NCBI RefSeq assembly: GCF_030818905.1
Contig: NZ_JAUTAZ010000001.1
Span: forward strand, 3,100,001-3,164,000
DNA: 64,000 nucleotides
Origin: Microbacterium sp. SORGH_AS_0888
GTDB taxonomy: Bacteria; Actinomycetota; Actinomycetes; Actinomycetales; Microbacteriaceae
Reading direction: 5' to 3'
Shown piece by piece: positions 56,878 to 64,000 of this stretch. The translations under genes and the position numbers were made by a program. The notes beneath the pieces were generated by a model. It had not been told where the DNA came from and searched no databases. It was given only the letters and a program-made list of their open reading frames with translations. Positions within the stretch are counted from its first letter, which is position 1. Each line of letters begins with the position of its first letter.

Positions 56878-58998
56878 ATGCGAAATGGAAGGAAACTTTG
56901 GACGCTGACGATGATCGCAGCGTCATTCATTCTGGCCGCCGTACTCGTTCTCGTGCCGAACACTCCCTCCTCCGCGTTTGACGGTGGATCGGGTGGCGGT
57001 AGCGGTTCGGGCGGCGGCAGCGGTGGTTTACCGGCTGGCTGGCGTTGGACCTACTCGAACAGCCTCAATGGCCTTCTGAACGCGAAGGGAATTGGCGCTC
57101 ACGGTGGCGCGCAGCGCTACGTGGAGAACTCAAGCGGTGGTTCCGGCCTGTGGAACAGCTATTGCCGCAGCCCGCAGCTTGTTCGCGTCTACTGGATCAC
57201 GTGGGCCAACGGCGACGCTGCTCTCATGAGTTCCGGTAGCGCGAAACTCGATTGGACCGACCCCGCGGGCGGTGACCGCATCGACCAGTTCGCCCGCGAG
57301 ATGAACCACAAGGGCACCTACGTGATTTGCGTGGTCGACGCCACCGAACGCATCACGAAGCAGCAGTGGGACCACCGCACCCGCGCGGACGCCGCGACCG
57401 TCTCCGGCCCCGTGGCGTGGAACACCTCTGTCACTCCTGAGATTCGCGACGCCGAAGGTAAGGACCCCATCGGCAAGAACAACCTGCACGCGCAAATGTC
57501 CTCGAAGGAGAGCAACTACGGACGCCTCGTGCGAGAGATCGCTACCTCCGGTCAGGGCAACTACGACGGCAAGCGTCTTCAGCTTGAAGAGGCTCTGTTC
57601 CGCGACGCCGCCGAAGGTCACGCGAACCTCGACCTCGACGCGGCCAATGAGGAAGGTCTCGCGGAGGGCGGCGTGTTGAGCGTCAACGAGCACACCTCAT
57701 CTCGCACCGTGACGCTCAATCAGAACTGGTCGGAGTCTCGCGTGCGCGACTACACCTGCGATTACAAGGCGAACACCAACGGCAGCGAGCTCGCGACTCC
57801 GGCGAACTGCGTCTACGGTGCGTGGTCCGGTTGGAGCGAAGACAACGGCTCGCGCTCGCACAGCCTCACCGCTGGTCTCGCGACCCCGCAGAACACCGCC
57901 TTTTGGCAGATCGTATCCGTGCACTGCAACCCCGAGGAGTTGGACGCGGCCCTCGCCGCTTACGGCGTTCCCGGTAGCGATTACACCATCATCAGCCAGA
58001 ACCGTGTGGATGACGGCGTGACCACCGTGCTTCACACCACCTCGAGGAGCGAACGTCCCGCCGGAAACAACGCGAAGGCCTTCGGCGTCAACACGAACGC
58101 GAACGCTGCTCTCGCTCGAACCGGTCAGGTCGGCTTCTACGACATGCACTGTGGCGCACAATGCCTCACCGATCCGAACGGAGCCGGAGCGTCGACCAAC
58201 AACGGAGCGAAGGGCAACGTGTCGGTGGAATCGAACCGAAGCGACAGCGACACCAAGGGTGGCGCGGTCTTCGACGGCAGCGACTCAAGCTACTTCGAGA
58301 TGTTCCGTGACAACGATGACCGTCGTATCAAGGTGAACATGGCCTACCCGAACGTGGACGGCACGTCGCTCGATTACGAGGGACAAGCACCGATCGCCAC
58401 CACCGTGAGCCTGTGGAACGGCAGCACGCCGGATACGAAGGCAAGCAACGGCGGGCAGTTCAGAATGGCCGCCTTGAACAGCGCGGGTTCTCAGAAGTTG
58501 TTCACCGGTAACGCCCAACCGGCGCAGCAGACGAACTTCACCCTCGCTGATTCGAGCCGTCCGGTTCAAACGTTCTCCGGCCCTACCGCGACGAAGCTTC
58601 GTGGTGCGTTCCAGAACTTCGATGTGGCCGCTACGTGGGCCTCTGAGAAGGACGCGCCGGTTGTGCTCAACGTGAAGTGGGAGTACCAGCCGACCACCGT
58701 CGTGACGTTCCCCTCCACTGTCGGCTTCGACGCCAACCGCAGACCAACGACCGTGAGCGGCACCGCTACTCAGAAGATCGATGTGGACTGCTACGCGACC
58801 TTCGGGCAGAACGAGTCCGTACCGAACGGCTACGTCGCCTCGCGTGACACCGGTTCCGGTGACGACAGCCGTCTCTACGGTCCGATGAAACGAAACACGG
58901 TGGACGCCAACGTTCTCGCTCCTACCTTGAGCGGTTCATCGGCTCACCAGAACGAGCACAATCTCGTCATCAGATTCGTGCGAGGTGTTGCCGAGTAA
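56878..58998 (+). CDS. Large secreted protein with Gly/Ser-rich N-terminal linker
   Basis: 706 residues. A signal peptide (MRNGRKLWTLTMIAASFILA, cleaved near SSAF) leads to a Gly/Ser linker (residues about 35-50), then a mostly beta-rich protein with about eight cysteines in pairable positions (NSYCRS, YVICVV, DYTCDY, ANCVYG, VHCNPE, DMHCGAQC, VDCYAT). YGAWSGWSEDN recalls thrombospondin-type WxxW. No membrane anchor or sorting motif is seen. ATG 56878 follows AAGGAGAAG. Not recognised as a known family; it ends at a strong terminator. Confidence 0.75.
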   Translation: MRNGRKLWTLTMIAASFILAAVLVLVPNTPSSAFDGGSGGGSGSGGGSGGLPAGWRWTYSNSLNGLLNAKGIGAHGGAQRYVENSSGGSGLWNSYCRSPQLVRVYWITWANGDAALMSSGSAKLDWTDPAGGDRIDQFAREMNHKGTYVICVVDATERITKQQWDHRTRADAATVSGPVAWNTSVTPEIRDAEGKDPIGKNNLHAQMSSKESNYGRLVREIATSGQGNYDGKRLQLEEALFRDAAEGHANLDLDAANEEGLAEGGVLSVNEHTSSRTVTLNQNWSESRVRDYTCDYKANTNGSELATPANCVYGAWSGWSEDNGSRSHSLTAGLATPQNTAFWQIVSVHCNPEELDAALAAYGVPGSDYTIISQNRVDDGVTTVLHTTSRSERPAGNNAKAFGVNTNANAALARTGQVGFYDMHCGAQCLTDPNGAGASTNNGAKGNVSVESNRSDSDTKGGAVFDGSDSSYFEMFRDNDDRRIKVNMAYPNVDGTSLDYEGQAPIATTVSLWNGSTPDTKASNGGQFRMAALNSAGSQKLFTGNAQPAQQTNFTLADSSRPVQTFSGPTATKLRGAFQNFDVAATWASEKDAPVVLNVKWEYQPTTVVTFPSTVGFDANRRPTTVSGTATQKIDVDCYATFGQNESVPNGYVASRDTGSGDDSRLYGPMKRNTVDANVLAPTLSGSSAHQNEHNLVIRFVRGVAE

Positions 58999-59007
58999 CA
59001 CCCATCG

Positions 59008-59043
59008 CAAAGGGTCATGGGCTTCGGCTCGTGACCCTTTGTT
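59008..59043 (+). terminator. Terminator after the 706-residue secreted protein gene
   Basis: CAAAGGGTCA (59008-59017) and TGACCCTTTG (59032-59041) form a perfect 10-bp stem followed by TTGTTG. Confidence 0.8.
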
Positions 59044-59055
59044 GTTGGTGCGCAA

Positions 59056-59071
59056 GCAGTCGGTGTACGCG
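59056..59071 (+). repeat. Copy 2 of the GCAGTCGGTGTACGCG element repeat
   Basis: Exact copy. It is followed about 25 bases later by GTGTGACACGTCGCTGTGCGG, a second block that recurs in nearly the same place after copy 4 (GTGTGACGTGTCGCTGTGCGG). Confidence 0.8.
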
Positions 59072-59156
59072 GATCGGTGGCCGGAGTGTCGGTGTGACAC
59101 GTCGCTGTGCGGCGTTCTGACGGCGGGGAGACGAATCCGGTAGTACGACGCATTGA

Positions 59157-59426
59157 GTGCGAGAAAGGCGCGGAGAATCGATCCTGTGCGCTCTGGTGGC
59201 CGATATTCCCGCCATGAACGTGGACCTAGTGAAACTGTTTCCGCTCCTGGTGAAGGCGGCGTCACGCGGTCCTGGGAAAAACGAGCTAGTTCGAAACTTC
59301 AACGCTTATCAGGCTCGCAATCCGCACAGCAGCATCTACACGCTCGCCGATCGGTACGGCAATCTTTGGATTCGTGAGAAGGACGCAGAGCGAGTGATCG
59401 CGGCGATTCTTCCGCCCGTGGATTGA
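59157..59426 (+). CDS. Small hypothetical protein
   Basis: 89 residues, ending RYGNLWIREKDAERVIAAIL. The start is uncertain: GTG 59157, GTG 59196 or ATG 59214 (MNVDLVKLF). The basic LVRNFNAYQARNPHSSIYTL region hints at a small nucleic-acid-binding fold, but no family is recognised. Confidence 0.4.
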   Translation: MRERRGESILCALVADIPAMNVDLVKLFPLLVKAASRGPGKNELVRNFNAYQARNPHSSIYTLADRYGNLWIREKDAERVIAAILPPVD

Positions 59427-59473
59427 TCGGCTGGACCGATCTTGTTGACACTTGTTGACATTGGTCCTGGCGG

Positions 59474-59489
59474 GCAGTCGGTGTACGCG
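59474..59489 (+). repeat. Copy 3 of the GCAGTCGGTGTACGCG element repeat
   Basis: Exact 16-base copy in the gap upstream of lsr2. Confidence 0.8.
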
Positions 59490-59605
59490 GGTCATTGACT
59501 ATGGAAGCGACGACGCGGTACGACGTGGAACCCTGGACTCGCATGCCACGGGTAGCCATCGGAATGTGATGACCATCGCTCAGTTGAAGTGCTACTGTTC
59601 CCGTT

Positions 59606-59935
59606 ATGGCTACCCGTACCGTTCTCATTGATGACCTTGACTCCTCCGTGACTGACGGCGTTGAAGCCGTGAAGTTCTCCTACGGCAACCGCTCCTTCAC
59701 GATTGACCTCGGCGAAGCAAACCGTAAGAAGTTGGAGGACGCCCTCGCGCCGTTCATCGACGCGGCGGTGAGCGGCAACGCTCCGACTAAGCGTGCGGCG
59801 GTGCCCGCGAAGGAGATTCGCGCGTGGGCAAAGGAGCAGCCGGAGAAGATCAGCAGCCTCGTGAAGAGTGACCGTGGTGCTGTGCCGAAGGCTGTCGTCG
59901 CCGCCTACAACGAAGCCAACGGCACGAAGTACTAA
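59606..59935 (+). CDS. lsr2: Lsr2-family nucleoid protein carried by the element
   Basis: 109 residues. The N-terminal dimerisation domain (VLIDDLDSSVTDGVEAVKFS, YGNRSFTIDLGEANRKKLED) and the C-terminal DNA-binding domain (EIRAWAKEQPEKISSLV ... DRGAVPKAVVAAYNEA) are recognisable. The linker AVPAKEIRAWA precedes the AT-hook-like RGR position, here DRGAV. Lsr2 binds AT-rich DNA and silences foreign genes. An element-borne copy could silence its own cargo or interfere with the host silencer. Confidence 0.88.
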   Translation: MATRTVLIDDLDSSVTDGVEAVKFSYGNRSFTIDLGEANRKKLEDALAPFIDAAVSGNAPTKRAAVPAKEIRAWAKEQPEKISSLVKSDRGAVPKAVVAAYNEANGTKY

Positions 59936-59950
59936 GGCCGAACCATCAGC

Positions 59951-59981
59951 GAGAGCCCTCGATTCGTCGGGGGCTCTTCCG
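59951..59981 (+). terminator. Terminator after lsr2
   Basis: AGAGCCCTCGA and TCGGGGGCTCT form an 11-bp stem (one G-T pair) around TTCG, followed by TCC. It also lies at the end of the convergent gene. Confidence 0.7.
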
Positions 59982-59985
59982 CGTG

Positions 59986-60591
59986 TCACACGTTGTTGCT
60001 GGACCCATCCCAGAGCACGTCAACGGTGAGCGCGTCCTGTAGATGCTCCGGTGTGTAGCGGTTACCTCTGATGGCGTCGATGACGGAACCGCGAAGACGG
60101 TTGGGGTAATGGGTACGCCACCAATCGAGAACAAGCGCGATGTGAAGCGGCGAGATTGACTCGGTCATACGGCTCGAAAGAGTTTCTTCCAGCTTCGCGA
60201 ACTCTTCCTCTTCGGTCGGTGAAGGGCTCCTGAGCACCAGGGGAGAGAGTGAGCCTTCGTAAACGTAGGTTGGCGCTTTCAGGCGCTCGTTCAGGTCGAA
60301 AGCCGACCATGTAGGGAACTGCACCGCGAACCGCCGCACTCGGTGTTCGTAGCGTTCGACGGGTCCGATCGGAGGCGGGAAGGTGAAGATGACGTCCTCG
60401 GTGAAGTCCACTTGCGCGTTCGCTTGCTGGTTCGAGATGGGCGCAGGTAGCTCGTTCAAGTAGTCGAGCACAACCCCAACGTCCTCCTTCTCGAACAGGG
60501 AGTAGGGGTTGTCCCAGAGCTTGTCTCGCTGAGCGAGCAGCGGCAGCGTCAAGAATGACGGGTCACTGAGGAACTGGTGGATCGTAGGCAT
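59986..60591 (-). CDS. Hypothetical protein
   Basis: 201 residues, start ATG 60591 (MPTIHQFLSDPSF); a longer in-frame ATG at 60642 is possible. It contains LWDNPYSLFEKEDVGVVLDYL and HIALVLDWWRTHYPNRLRG, and looks globular without membrane segments. It is convergent with lsr2. No family recognised. Confidence 0.55.
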   Translation of the reverse strand: MPTIHQFLSDPSFLTLPLLAQRDKLWDNPYSLFEKEDVGVVLDYLNELPAPISNQQANAQVDFTEDVIFTFPPPIGPVERYEHRVRRFAVQFPTWSAFDLNERLKAPTYVYEGSLSPLVLRSPSPTEEEEFAKLEETLSSRMTESISPLHIALVLDWWRTHYPNRLRGSVIDAIRGNRYTPEHLQDALTVDVLWDGSSNNV

Positions 60592-60773
60592 GACGCCATT
60601 ATCGTCAACGGGGGTCTGGAAGGCCCGATGCGTGGCGAACATAGTGTTGGCGGGGGCCTTCCTCTGTGTATTGGCTCGTTCTGGGACGGGGTGCTCAACG
60701 TGAGAGGGCGGCTGGACCTGATGCGGCCAGGAGGCGCCGCGGGGTATCTTGAAGCGAGCAATCAGGGGGAGCC

Positions 60774-61475
60774 ATGAATCAGGCTGAAGTGGAAGCTCTG
60801 CTTACGCAGCGAGGCGTCGAGTATGAGGTGAAGGAGCAGGACCACTGCACGCAGGTGAGGGCGAAGTCCGGCGAGGTCGTCAACTTCTTTCACACGGGGA
60901 CGGTGCAAACGCAGGGCAAGAAGACTCCGCTACTGGCAGAGCTGCAAGCCTGGAAGGACGGCGGTGTGCCGAACCCTGAGCCCACGGAAGGAGTCGGCAT
61001 TCAGCCCACCCCCGGCCCGAACAAAAATGTCTTCGTGGTCTACGGGCACGACACGGCTGCAACCGATGCTCTTGAACTGCTTCTGCGCAAGATGGGATTG
61101 AAGCCCATCATCCTGGCTAACCTTCCGGCTGCCGGCGATACGGTCATCGAGAAGCTCGAACGGTACCTGAGGCAGTCGGGTGACGTTGGTTACGCTTGTG
61201 TCCTCCTCACTCCTGACGACGTAGGCCACGTCAAGACAGACGCAACGAAGGCACAGGCCCGAGCCCGTCAGAACGTCATTCTCGAACTAGGCATGGTCCT
61301 CGCAAATCTCGGTCGCAAGCGAGTCGCGATCCTCTACCAAGAAGACGTTGAAAAGCCCAGCGACATTCATGGCCTGCTCTACCTCCCCTTCAAGAACAAG
61401 ATCGAAGAGGTGAAGGCAAAGCTGTTCAAAGAGCTGCAGGCGGCGGGATACACTCCTGACCCCGAGGCTCTCTGA
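60774..61475 (+). CDS. TIR-like nucleotide-binding-domain protein
   Basis: 233 residues. A small N-terminal domain (QAEVEALLTQRGVEYEVKEQ) precedes a TIR-like domain of the CAP12/PF10137 type: NVFVVYGHDTAATDALELLL, GDTVIEKLERYLRQSGDVGY, ACVLLTPDDVGH, ARQNVILELGMVLANLGRKR, and DIHGLLYLPF. Such domains occur in bacterial anti-phage proteins, where they bind nucleotide signals or degrade NAD. ATG 60774 follows AGGGGGA. First gene of a three-gene plus-strand group. Confidence 0.82.
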   Translation: MNQAEVEALLTQRGVEYEVKEQDHCTQVRAKSGEVVNFFHTGTVQTQGKKTPLLAELQAWKDGGVPNPEPTEGVGIQPTPGPNKNVFVVYGHDTAATDALELLLRKMGLKPIILANLPAAGDTVIEKLERYLRQSGDVGYACVLLTPDDVGHVKTDATKAQARARQNVILELGMVLANLGRKRVAILYQEDVEKPSDIHGLLYLPFKNKIEEVKAKLFKELQAAGYTPDPEAL

Positions 61476-61503
61476 TCGCACGGGCGTAGAGGCGACGCTG
61501 CCA

Positions 61504-62121
61504 GTGGCTATTATCAGCGCCGACGCCGTTGGCTACGTCTTCCGGACGGACTGCGGACGCGAAGGCTGGTCCTACATCGGCCAGAGCACGCGACTCGACA
61601 GGGAGCACGTGCGGTCCTACTTTGGAAGCGGAACAAACATCACCGAGGCGATCAGTCGGCACGGTACTGAGGTGCTGACGAAGCGAGTCCTCGCGAGCGC
61701 ACGGACCTCGACCGAGTTGCACTACCTCGAGATGCTGCACATCGCGGAGGCCCGAGCCGAAGGGGCGTTCCTACTCAACGGCGACTTTGGTGGGCCCCGG
61801 CCGTTCCCAACGATGCAACGCTATCTGCGTGAAGAGTTGCCTGAGACGATGATGGCGGCTTTGCTCCGCGACCACAAAGCCTTCCATCGCCTCATTGCAG
61901 AGAACCGTCCGCAGGTCGAGGCGGCTATCGAAGCGGCGAACTCCATTACGGCAGACGACTTCTACGGCGGTTACGAGCGGGACCTTCGTGCCCTCATGGA
62001 CCTGTCACGTCCGTGTCCGTCTTGCGGATCAGCGGTCGGAGAGGTGTGTCGCACCAATTCCAAGTCACTCACGAAACCTCGCAATCCCTGCGTTAACCAC
62101 AAAGCGAGGCCACGGTCATGA
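61504..62121 (+). CDS. GIY-YIG nuclease domain protein with C-terminal zinc finger
   Basis: 205 residues. The N-terminal GIY-YIG core is visible as VGYVFRTDCGREGWSYIGQS with the downstream helix LHYLEMLHIAEARAE and the Asn of LLNGDFGG. A helical middle and a C-terminal finger CPSCGSAVGEVCRTNSKS follow. GTG 61504 is the likely start. It overlaps the membrane protein by four bases. Likely a DNA nuclease; it may act together with the TIR-like protein. Confidence 0.72.
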   Translation: MAIISADAVGYVFRTDCGREGWSYIGQSTRLDREHVRSYFGSGTNITEAISRHGTEVLTKRVLASARTSTELHYLEMLHIAEARAEGAFLLNGDFGGPRPFPTMQRYLREELPETMMAALLRDHKAFHRLIAENRPQVEAAIEAANSITADDFYGGYERDLRALMDLSRPCPSCGSAVGEVCRTNSKSLTKPRNPCVNHKARPRS

Positions 62122-62693
62122 TCGGTAGCGACGGTGGCTTCAGCTACCTCCAAGCAGCGCCTCTGTTGAACGCGGCTGCCGATCAGTCTGCGGAGGACGC
62201 GAGCCCGTTTGTAGAGTGGGTTCCACTCATCGTGGCCGTGGTAGGGGCAGTGAGTGCTATCGCAGTCGCCTTCTGGAATACGCGGGGTGAGTCCGCAGCG
62301 CTGAAGCGACTCAAGGGTATGAACGAGGCCCTGGCTGGTTTGCCCTCCGGGGAGCCAGTAGCTCTCGGGTTCGCCGCAGCTCGGGACCTTCTCGCAGAGC
62401 GGATCGCCACCCGCATCACCGGCCCGTCATGGTGGAGAAAGTTCTGGCTCTGGGCTCTGGGTTTCGCGGTTGGGGTCGCGATAGTTGCCGGAGTCTGGGG
62501 GCTGACGGTTCTCTTCCCCGGCCTCCTTGCTAACGGAGGGGATTTCATCGCCGTGTTTGCGGCGCTGCTCGGTGGTGTCGCCGCGGCAACTGTAGGAACT
62601 GGCGCTTGGTGGCAGTCCAGGGAGTCCGAGAAACGTCGGGCAGAAGTCGAGGCTGAGATAGCGAACTATCGAAGGGGCCCTAATCGCCCTTGA
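62118..62693 (+). CDS. Membrane protein
   Basis: 191 residues with three membrane helices (WVPLIVAVVGAVSAIAVAFW, LGFAVGVAIVAGVWGLTVLF, FIAVFAALLGGVAAATVGTG) and a charged C-terminal tail. Coupled to the GIY-YIG gene (ATGA overlap). Not recognised; possibly the membrane partner of the preceding genes. Confidence 0.6.
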   Translation: MIGSDGGFSYLQAAPLLNAAADQSAEDASPFVEWVPLIVAVVGAVSAIAVAFWNTRGESAALKRLKGMNEALAGLPSGEPVALGFAAARDLLAERIATRITGPSWWRKFWLWALGFAVGVAIVAGVWGLTVLFPGLLANGGDFIAVFAALLGGVAAATVGTGAWWQSRESEKRRAEVEAEIANYRRGPNRP

Positions 62694-62702
62694 AGCTATG
62701 CT

Positions 62703-63413
62703 TCACCGTTCAGGCGTAGTGAGTCGTTGTTCTGCAACGTCGGCACCGCGCTCGGCCGCAGACGTCATGGCCTGATTCAACACTCGCGATAGGACGCTGA
62801 CGGCTTTCGTCCTCTCCCGCTGCATGGCACCTCGTTTCGCGTCCTGCGCGGTGCGGCGTGCTTCCTTCTCCTCCGCACGGCGCGCACGAATCCGTTCCTG
62901 CTTAGCCTGTTCGCGCTCTACGTGTAGGTCCCACGCGGAGCGTGAGTCCTGGGGAGGGGCGGCTGTGGTGGCCGCGCGCGGACGAGGCTCTCCAAGCGCG
63001 TGGTCGACTTCTGGGGGCAGTCCCTGCTCAGCGCGCAGGCGCTGACGAAGCTGACGGGAGCGTTCTCGGGCTTCTTCCTGCTCACGTTCCTCCGCCGCGA
63101 GGGTGGCTCGCGCAGCATGATCGCGTTCCTTCTGAGCCGAGGAGCGCGCATACTCTTCTTCACGTTCCCGCGCGCTCCTGACGTAACGCGACTCTCGGAC
63201 TACATCATCGATGTGAACCATGTAGCCTTCAGCGTTGACCATGAAGCCGCCCGCTTTAGTCGAGTGGGCGAGGTGGCGCTGCGCGAGGTAGTTTGTCGCC
63301 TCTGCTTCAGACATGTACGAGAGTTTTTCCAGGAAGTGTTGCCAGTACTCCTCGCGACGGTTCCGCGCTGCGTCGCGCTCCTGTACCCACTTCTTTGACG
63401 GCCCCCACATCAT
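62703..63413 (-). CDS. Coiled-coil, Arg/Glu/Ala-rich protein
   Basis: 236 residues. The middle (AREREEEYARSSAQKERDHA, LAAEEREQEEARERSRQLRQ) and the later RIRARRAEEKEARRTAQDAK are long charged helices. The N-terminal 70 residues may form a small domain (EATNYLAQRHLAHSTKAGGF). ATG 63413 overlaps the stop of the upstream gene. No known family. Confidence 0.5.
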   Translation of the reverse strand: MMWGPSKKWVQERDAARNRREEYWQHFLEKLSYMSEAEATNYLAQRHLAHSTKAGGFMVNAEGYMVHIDDVVRESRYVRSAREREEEYARSSAQKERDHAARATLAAEEREQEEARERSRQLRQRLRAEQGLPPEVDHALGEPRPRAATTAAPPQDSRSAWDLHVEREQAKQERIRARRAEEKEARRTAQDAKRGAMQRERTKAVSVLSRVLNQAMTSAAERGADVAEQRLTTPER

Positions 63414-63745
63414 GGGGTCAACCTATCGCGGTGTGTGACCCCATCGGCAACTCCTATTTTCGTCTCGGGGAGACCCAACGCGTAGCGCGCGTGGACGTTC
63501 GATGACGGGTCCCGCCACGCCTGCAGGATGACCTCGCAACGCTGCTCGAAGTCGGGGTCGAGTTCGAGGTTGATCGTGCGGTCATCGATGAACACGTAGG
63601 CCTGAAAGAACCGCGACGACGAACGCCCGATCTTCTTTTCCTCGAGGTAGCCGATGCGCTTGCCCTCGAAACGAACCTCCCACCGCGCCGTGCGATCCGT
63701 GCGTGAGCGCGGCGGCAGGGGAGTGGTGGTCAGATCCGGAGTCAC
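63410..63745 (-). CDS. Hypothetical protein
   Basis: 111 residues from GTG 63745; an ATG at 63802 is in frame but would include the 16-base repeat in coding sequence and is less likely. Contains RWEVRFEGKRIGYLEEKKIG and RTINLELDPDFEQRCEVILQ. Coupled to the coiled-coil gene. Not recognised. Confidence 0.5.
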   Translation of the reverse strand: MTPDLTTTPLPPRSRTDRTARWEVRFEGKRIGYLEEKKIGRSSSRFFQAYVFIDDRTINLELDPDFEQRCEVILQAWRDPSSNVHARYALGLPETKIGVADGVTHRDRLTP

Positions 63746-63779
63746 GGGAGCACGGTACGTCGCACCTCCGACAACGCGA

Positions 63780-63795
63780 GCAGTCGGTGTACGCG
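63780..63795 (+). repeat. Copy 4 of the GCAGTCGGTGTACGCG element repeat
   Basis: Exact copy in the gap at the right edge. It is followed by GTGTGACGTGTCGCTGTGCGG, matching the companion block after copy 2. Confidence 0.8.
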
Positions 63796-63802
63796 GGTAC
63801 AT

Positions 63803-64000
63803 CGCGGGAGCGTGTGACGTGTCGCTGTGCGGCGATCTGACGACGGCGGAGCGGGGGTGACGTGATTGTGCGTCACGGCGATTATCGGGCGTCAGCGGGC
63901 GTTCTGGCGCGTTTGGTGGGTGGGCGGGTTTCGGGGCGGTCGATCGATCCGGATTTTGGCGGCGGCGCGCACAGCCGGCGAGCCGTTTCGGCCCGATTTT
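63803..64000. other. Right-edge region
   Basis: After the repeat copy the sequence has no supported gene within the window. An open stretch from GTG 63862 runs off the end but has no recognised motif. No match to the missing 5' half of acs is seen, so the element continues past the window. Confidence 0.4.

Overview
The window reads as the chromosome of a high-GC actinobacterium, most likely Microbacteriaceae (Microbacterium-like). This is an inference from the GC-rich codon use, the gene content (HtaA-type haem proteins, LPxTG and LAxTG surface proteins, Lsr2) and TANNNT-type promoters. A choline/betaine catabolic region and housekeeping genes are interrupted by two kinds of foreign DNA.

1-14.2 kb forms an almost complete choline-to-pyruvate route. 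Minus-strand genes encode choline dehydrogenase, betaine aldehyde dehydrogenase, a glycine-betaine-type ABC transporter (ATPase, double permease, binding lipoprotein), a dimethylglycine-oxidase-like enzyme (frameshifted) and the start of a monomeric sarcosine oxidase. Facing them on the plus strand is a tandem glycine riboswitch followed by glyA and sdaA, which turn the resulting glycine into serine and then pyruvate. A scrap of a tyrosine phosphatase gene, a lone amino-acid-type binding lipoprotein, a LysR regulator and a divergent two-component flavin monooxygenase follow (14-18.6 kb).

18.6-22.85 kb is a decayed genomic island next to tRNA-Pro(CGG). It has an att-like sequence fused into the end of the flavin reductase gene, remnants of helix-turn-helix and IS5 transposase genes, a surface protein with an NTF2-like partner, two frameshifted genes, and three 135-bp tandem repeats directly abutting the tRNA 3' end.

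23-40.6 kb is again chromosomal: a coiled-coil membrane protein, a large surface protein with a possible thioester domain, a metallophosphoesterase, a class A penicillin-binding protein with PASTA domains, a DUF4177-like protein, RidA, and a divergent pair around a DtxR/IdeR-type iron box (a wall-anchored GH18 glycosidase and a secreted small protein followed by a very large HtaA haem-binding protein). A binding protein plus two-permease ABC importer and the 3' end of acetyl-CoA synthetase (acs) close this part.

From about 40.65 kb to the window's right end is a lower-GC integrative element that has split acs. It encodes a large serine recombinase, a prepilin-like protein, a replication-relaxation-family protein, an FtsK/HerA-type ATPase, a SipW-type signal peptidase followed by a 706-residue secreted protein, Lsr2, and an accessory set that looks like defence: a P-loop ATPase, two DUF5677-like paralogues, a TIR-like protein, a GIY-YIG nuclease and membrane proteins. 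Two families of short repeated intergenic motifs mark this element. Several otherwise intact genes carry a single-base frameshift, so either the assembly has indel errors or the genes are recently broken; each case is listed separately.
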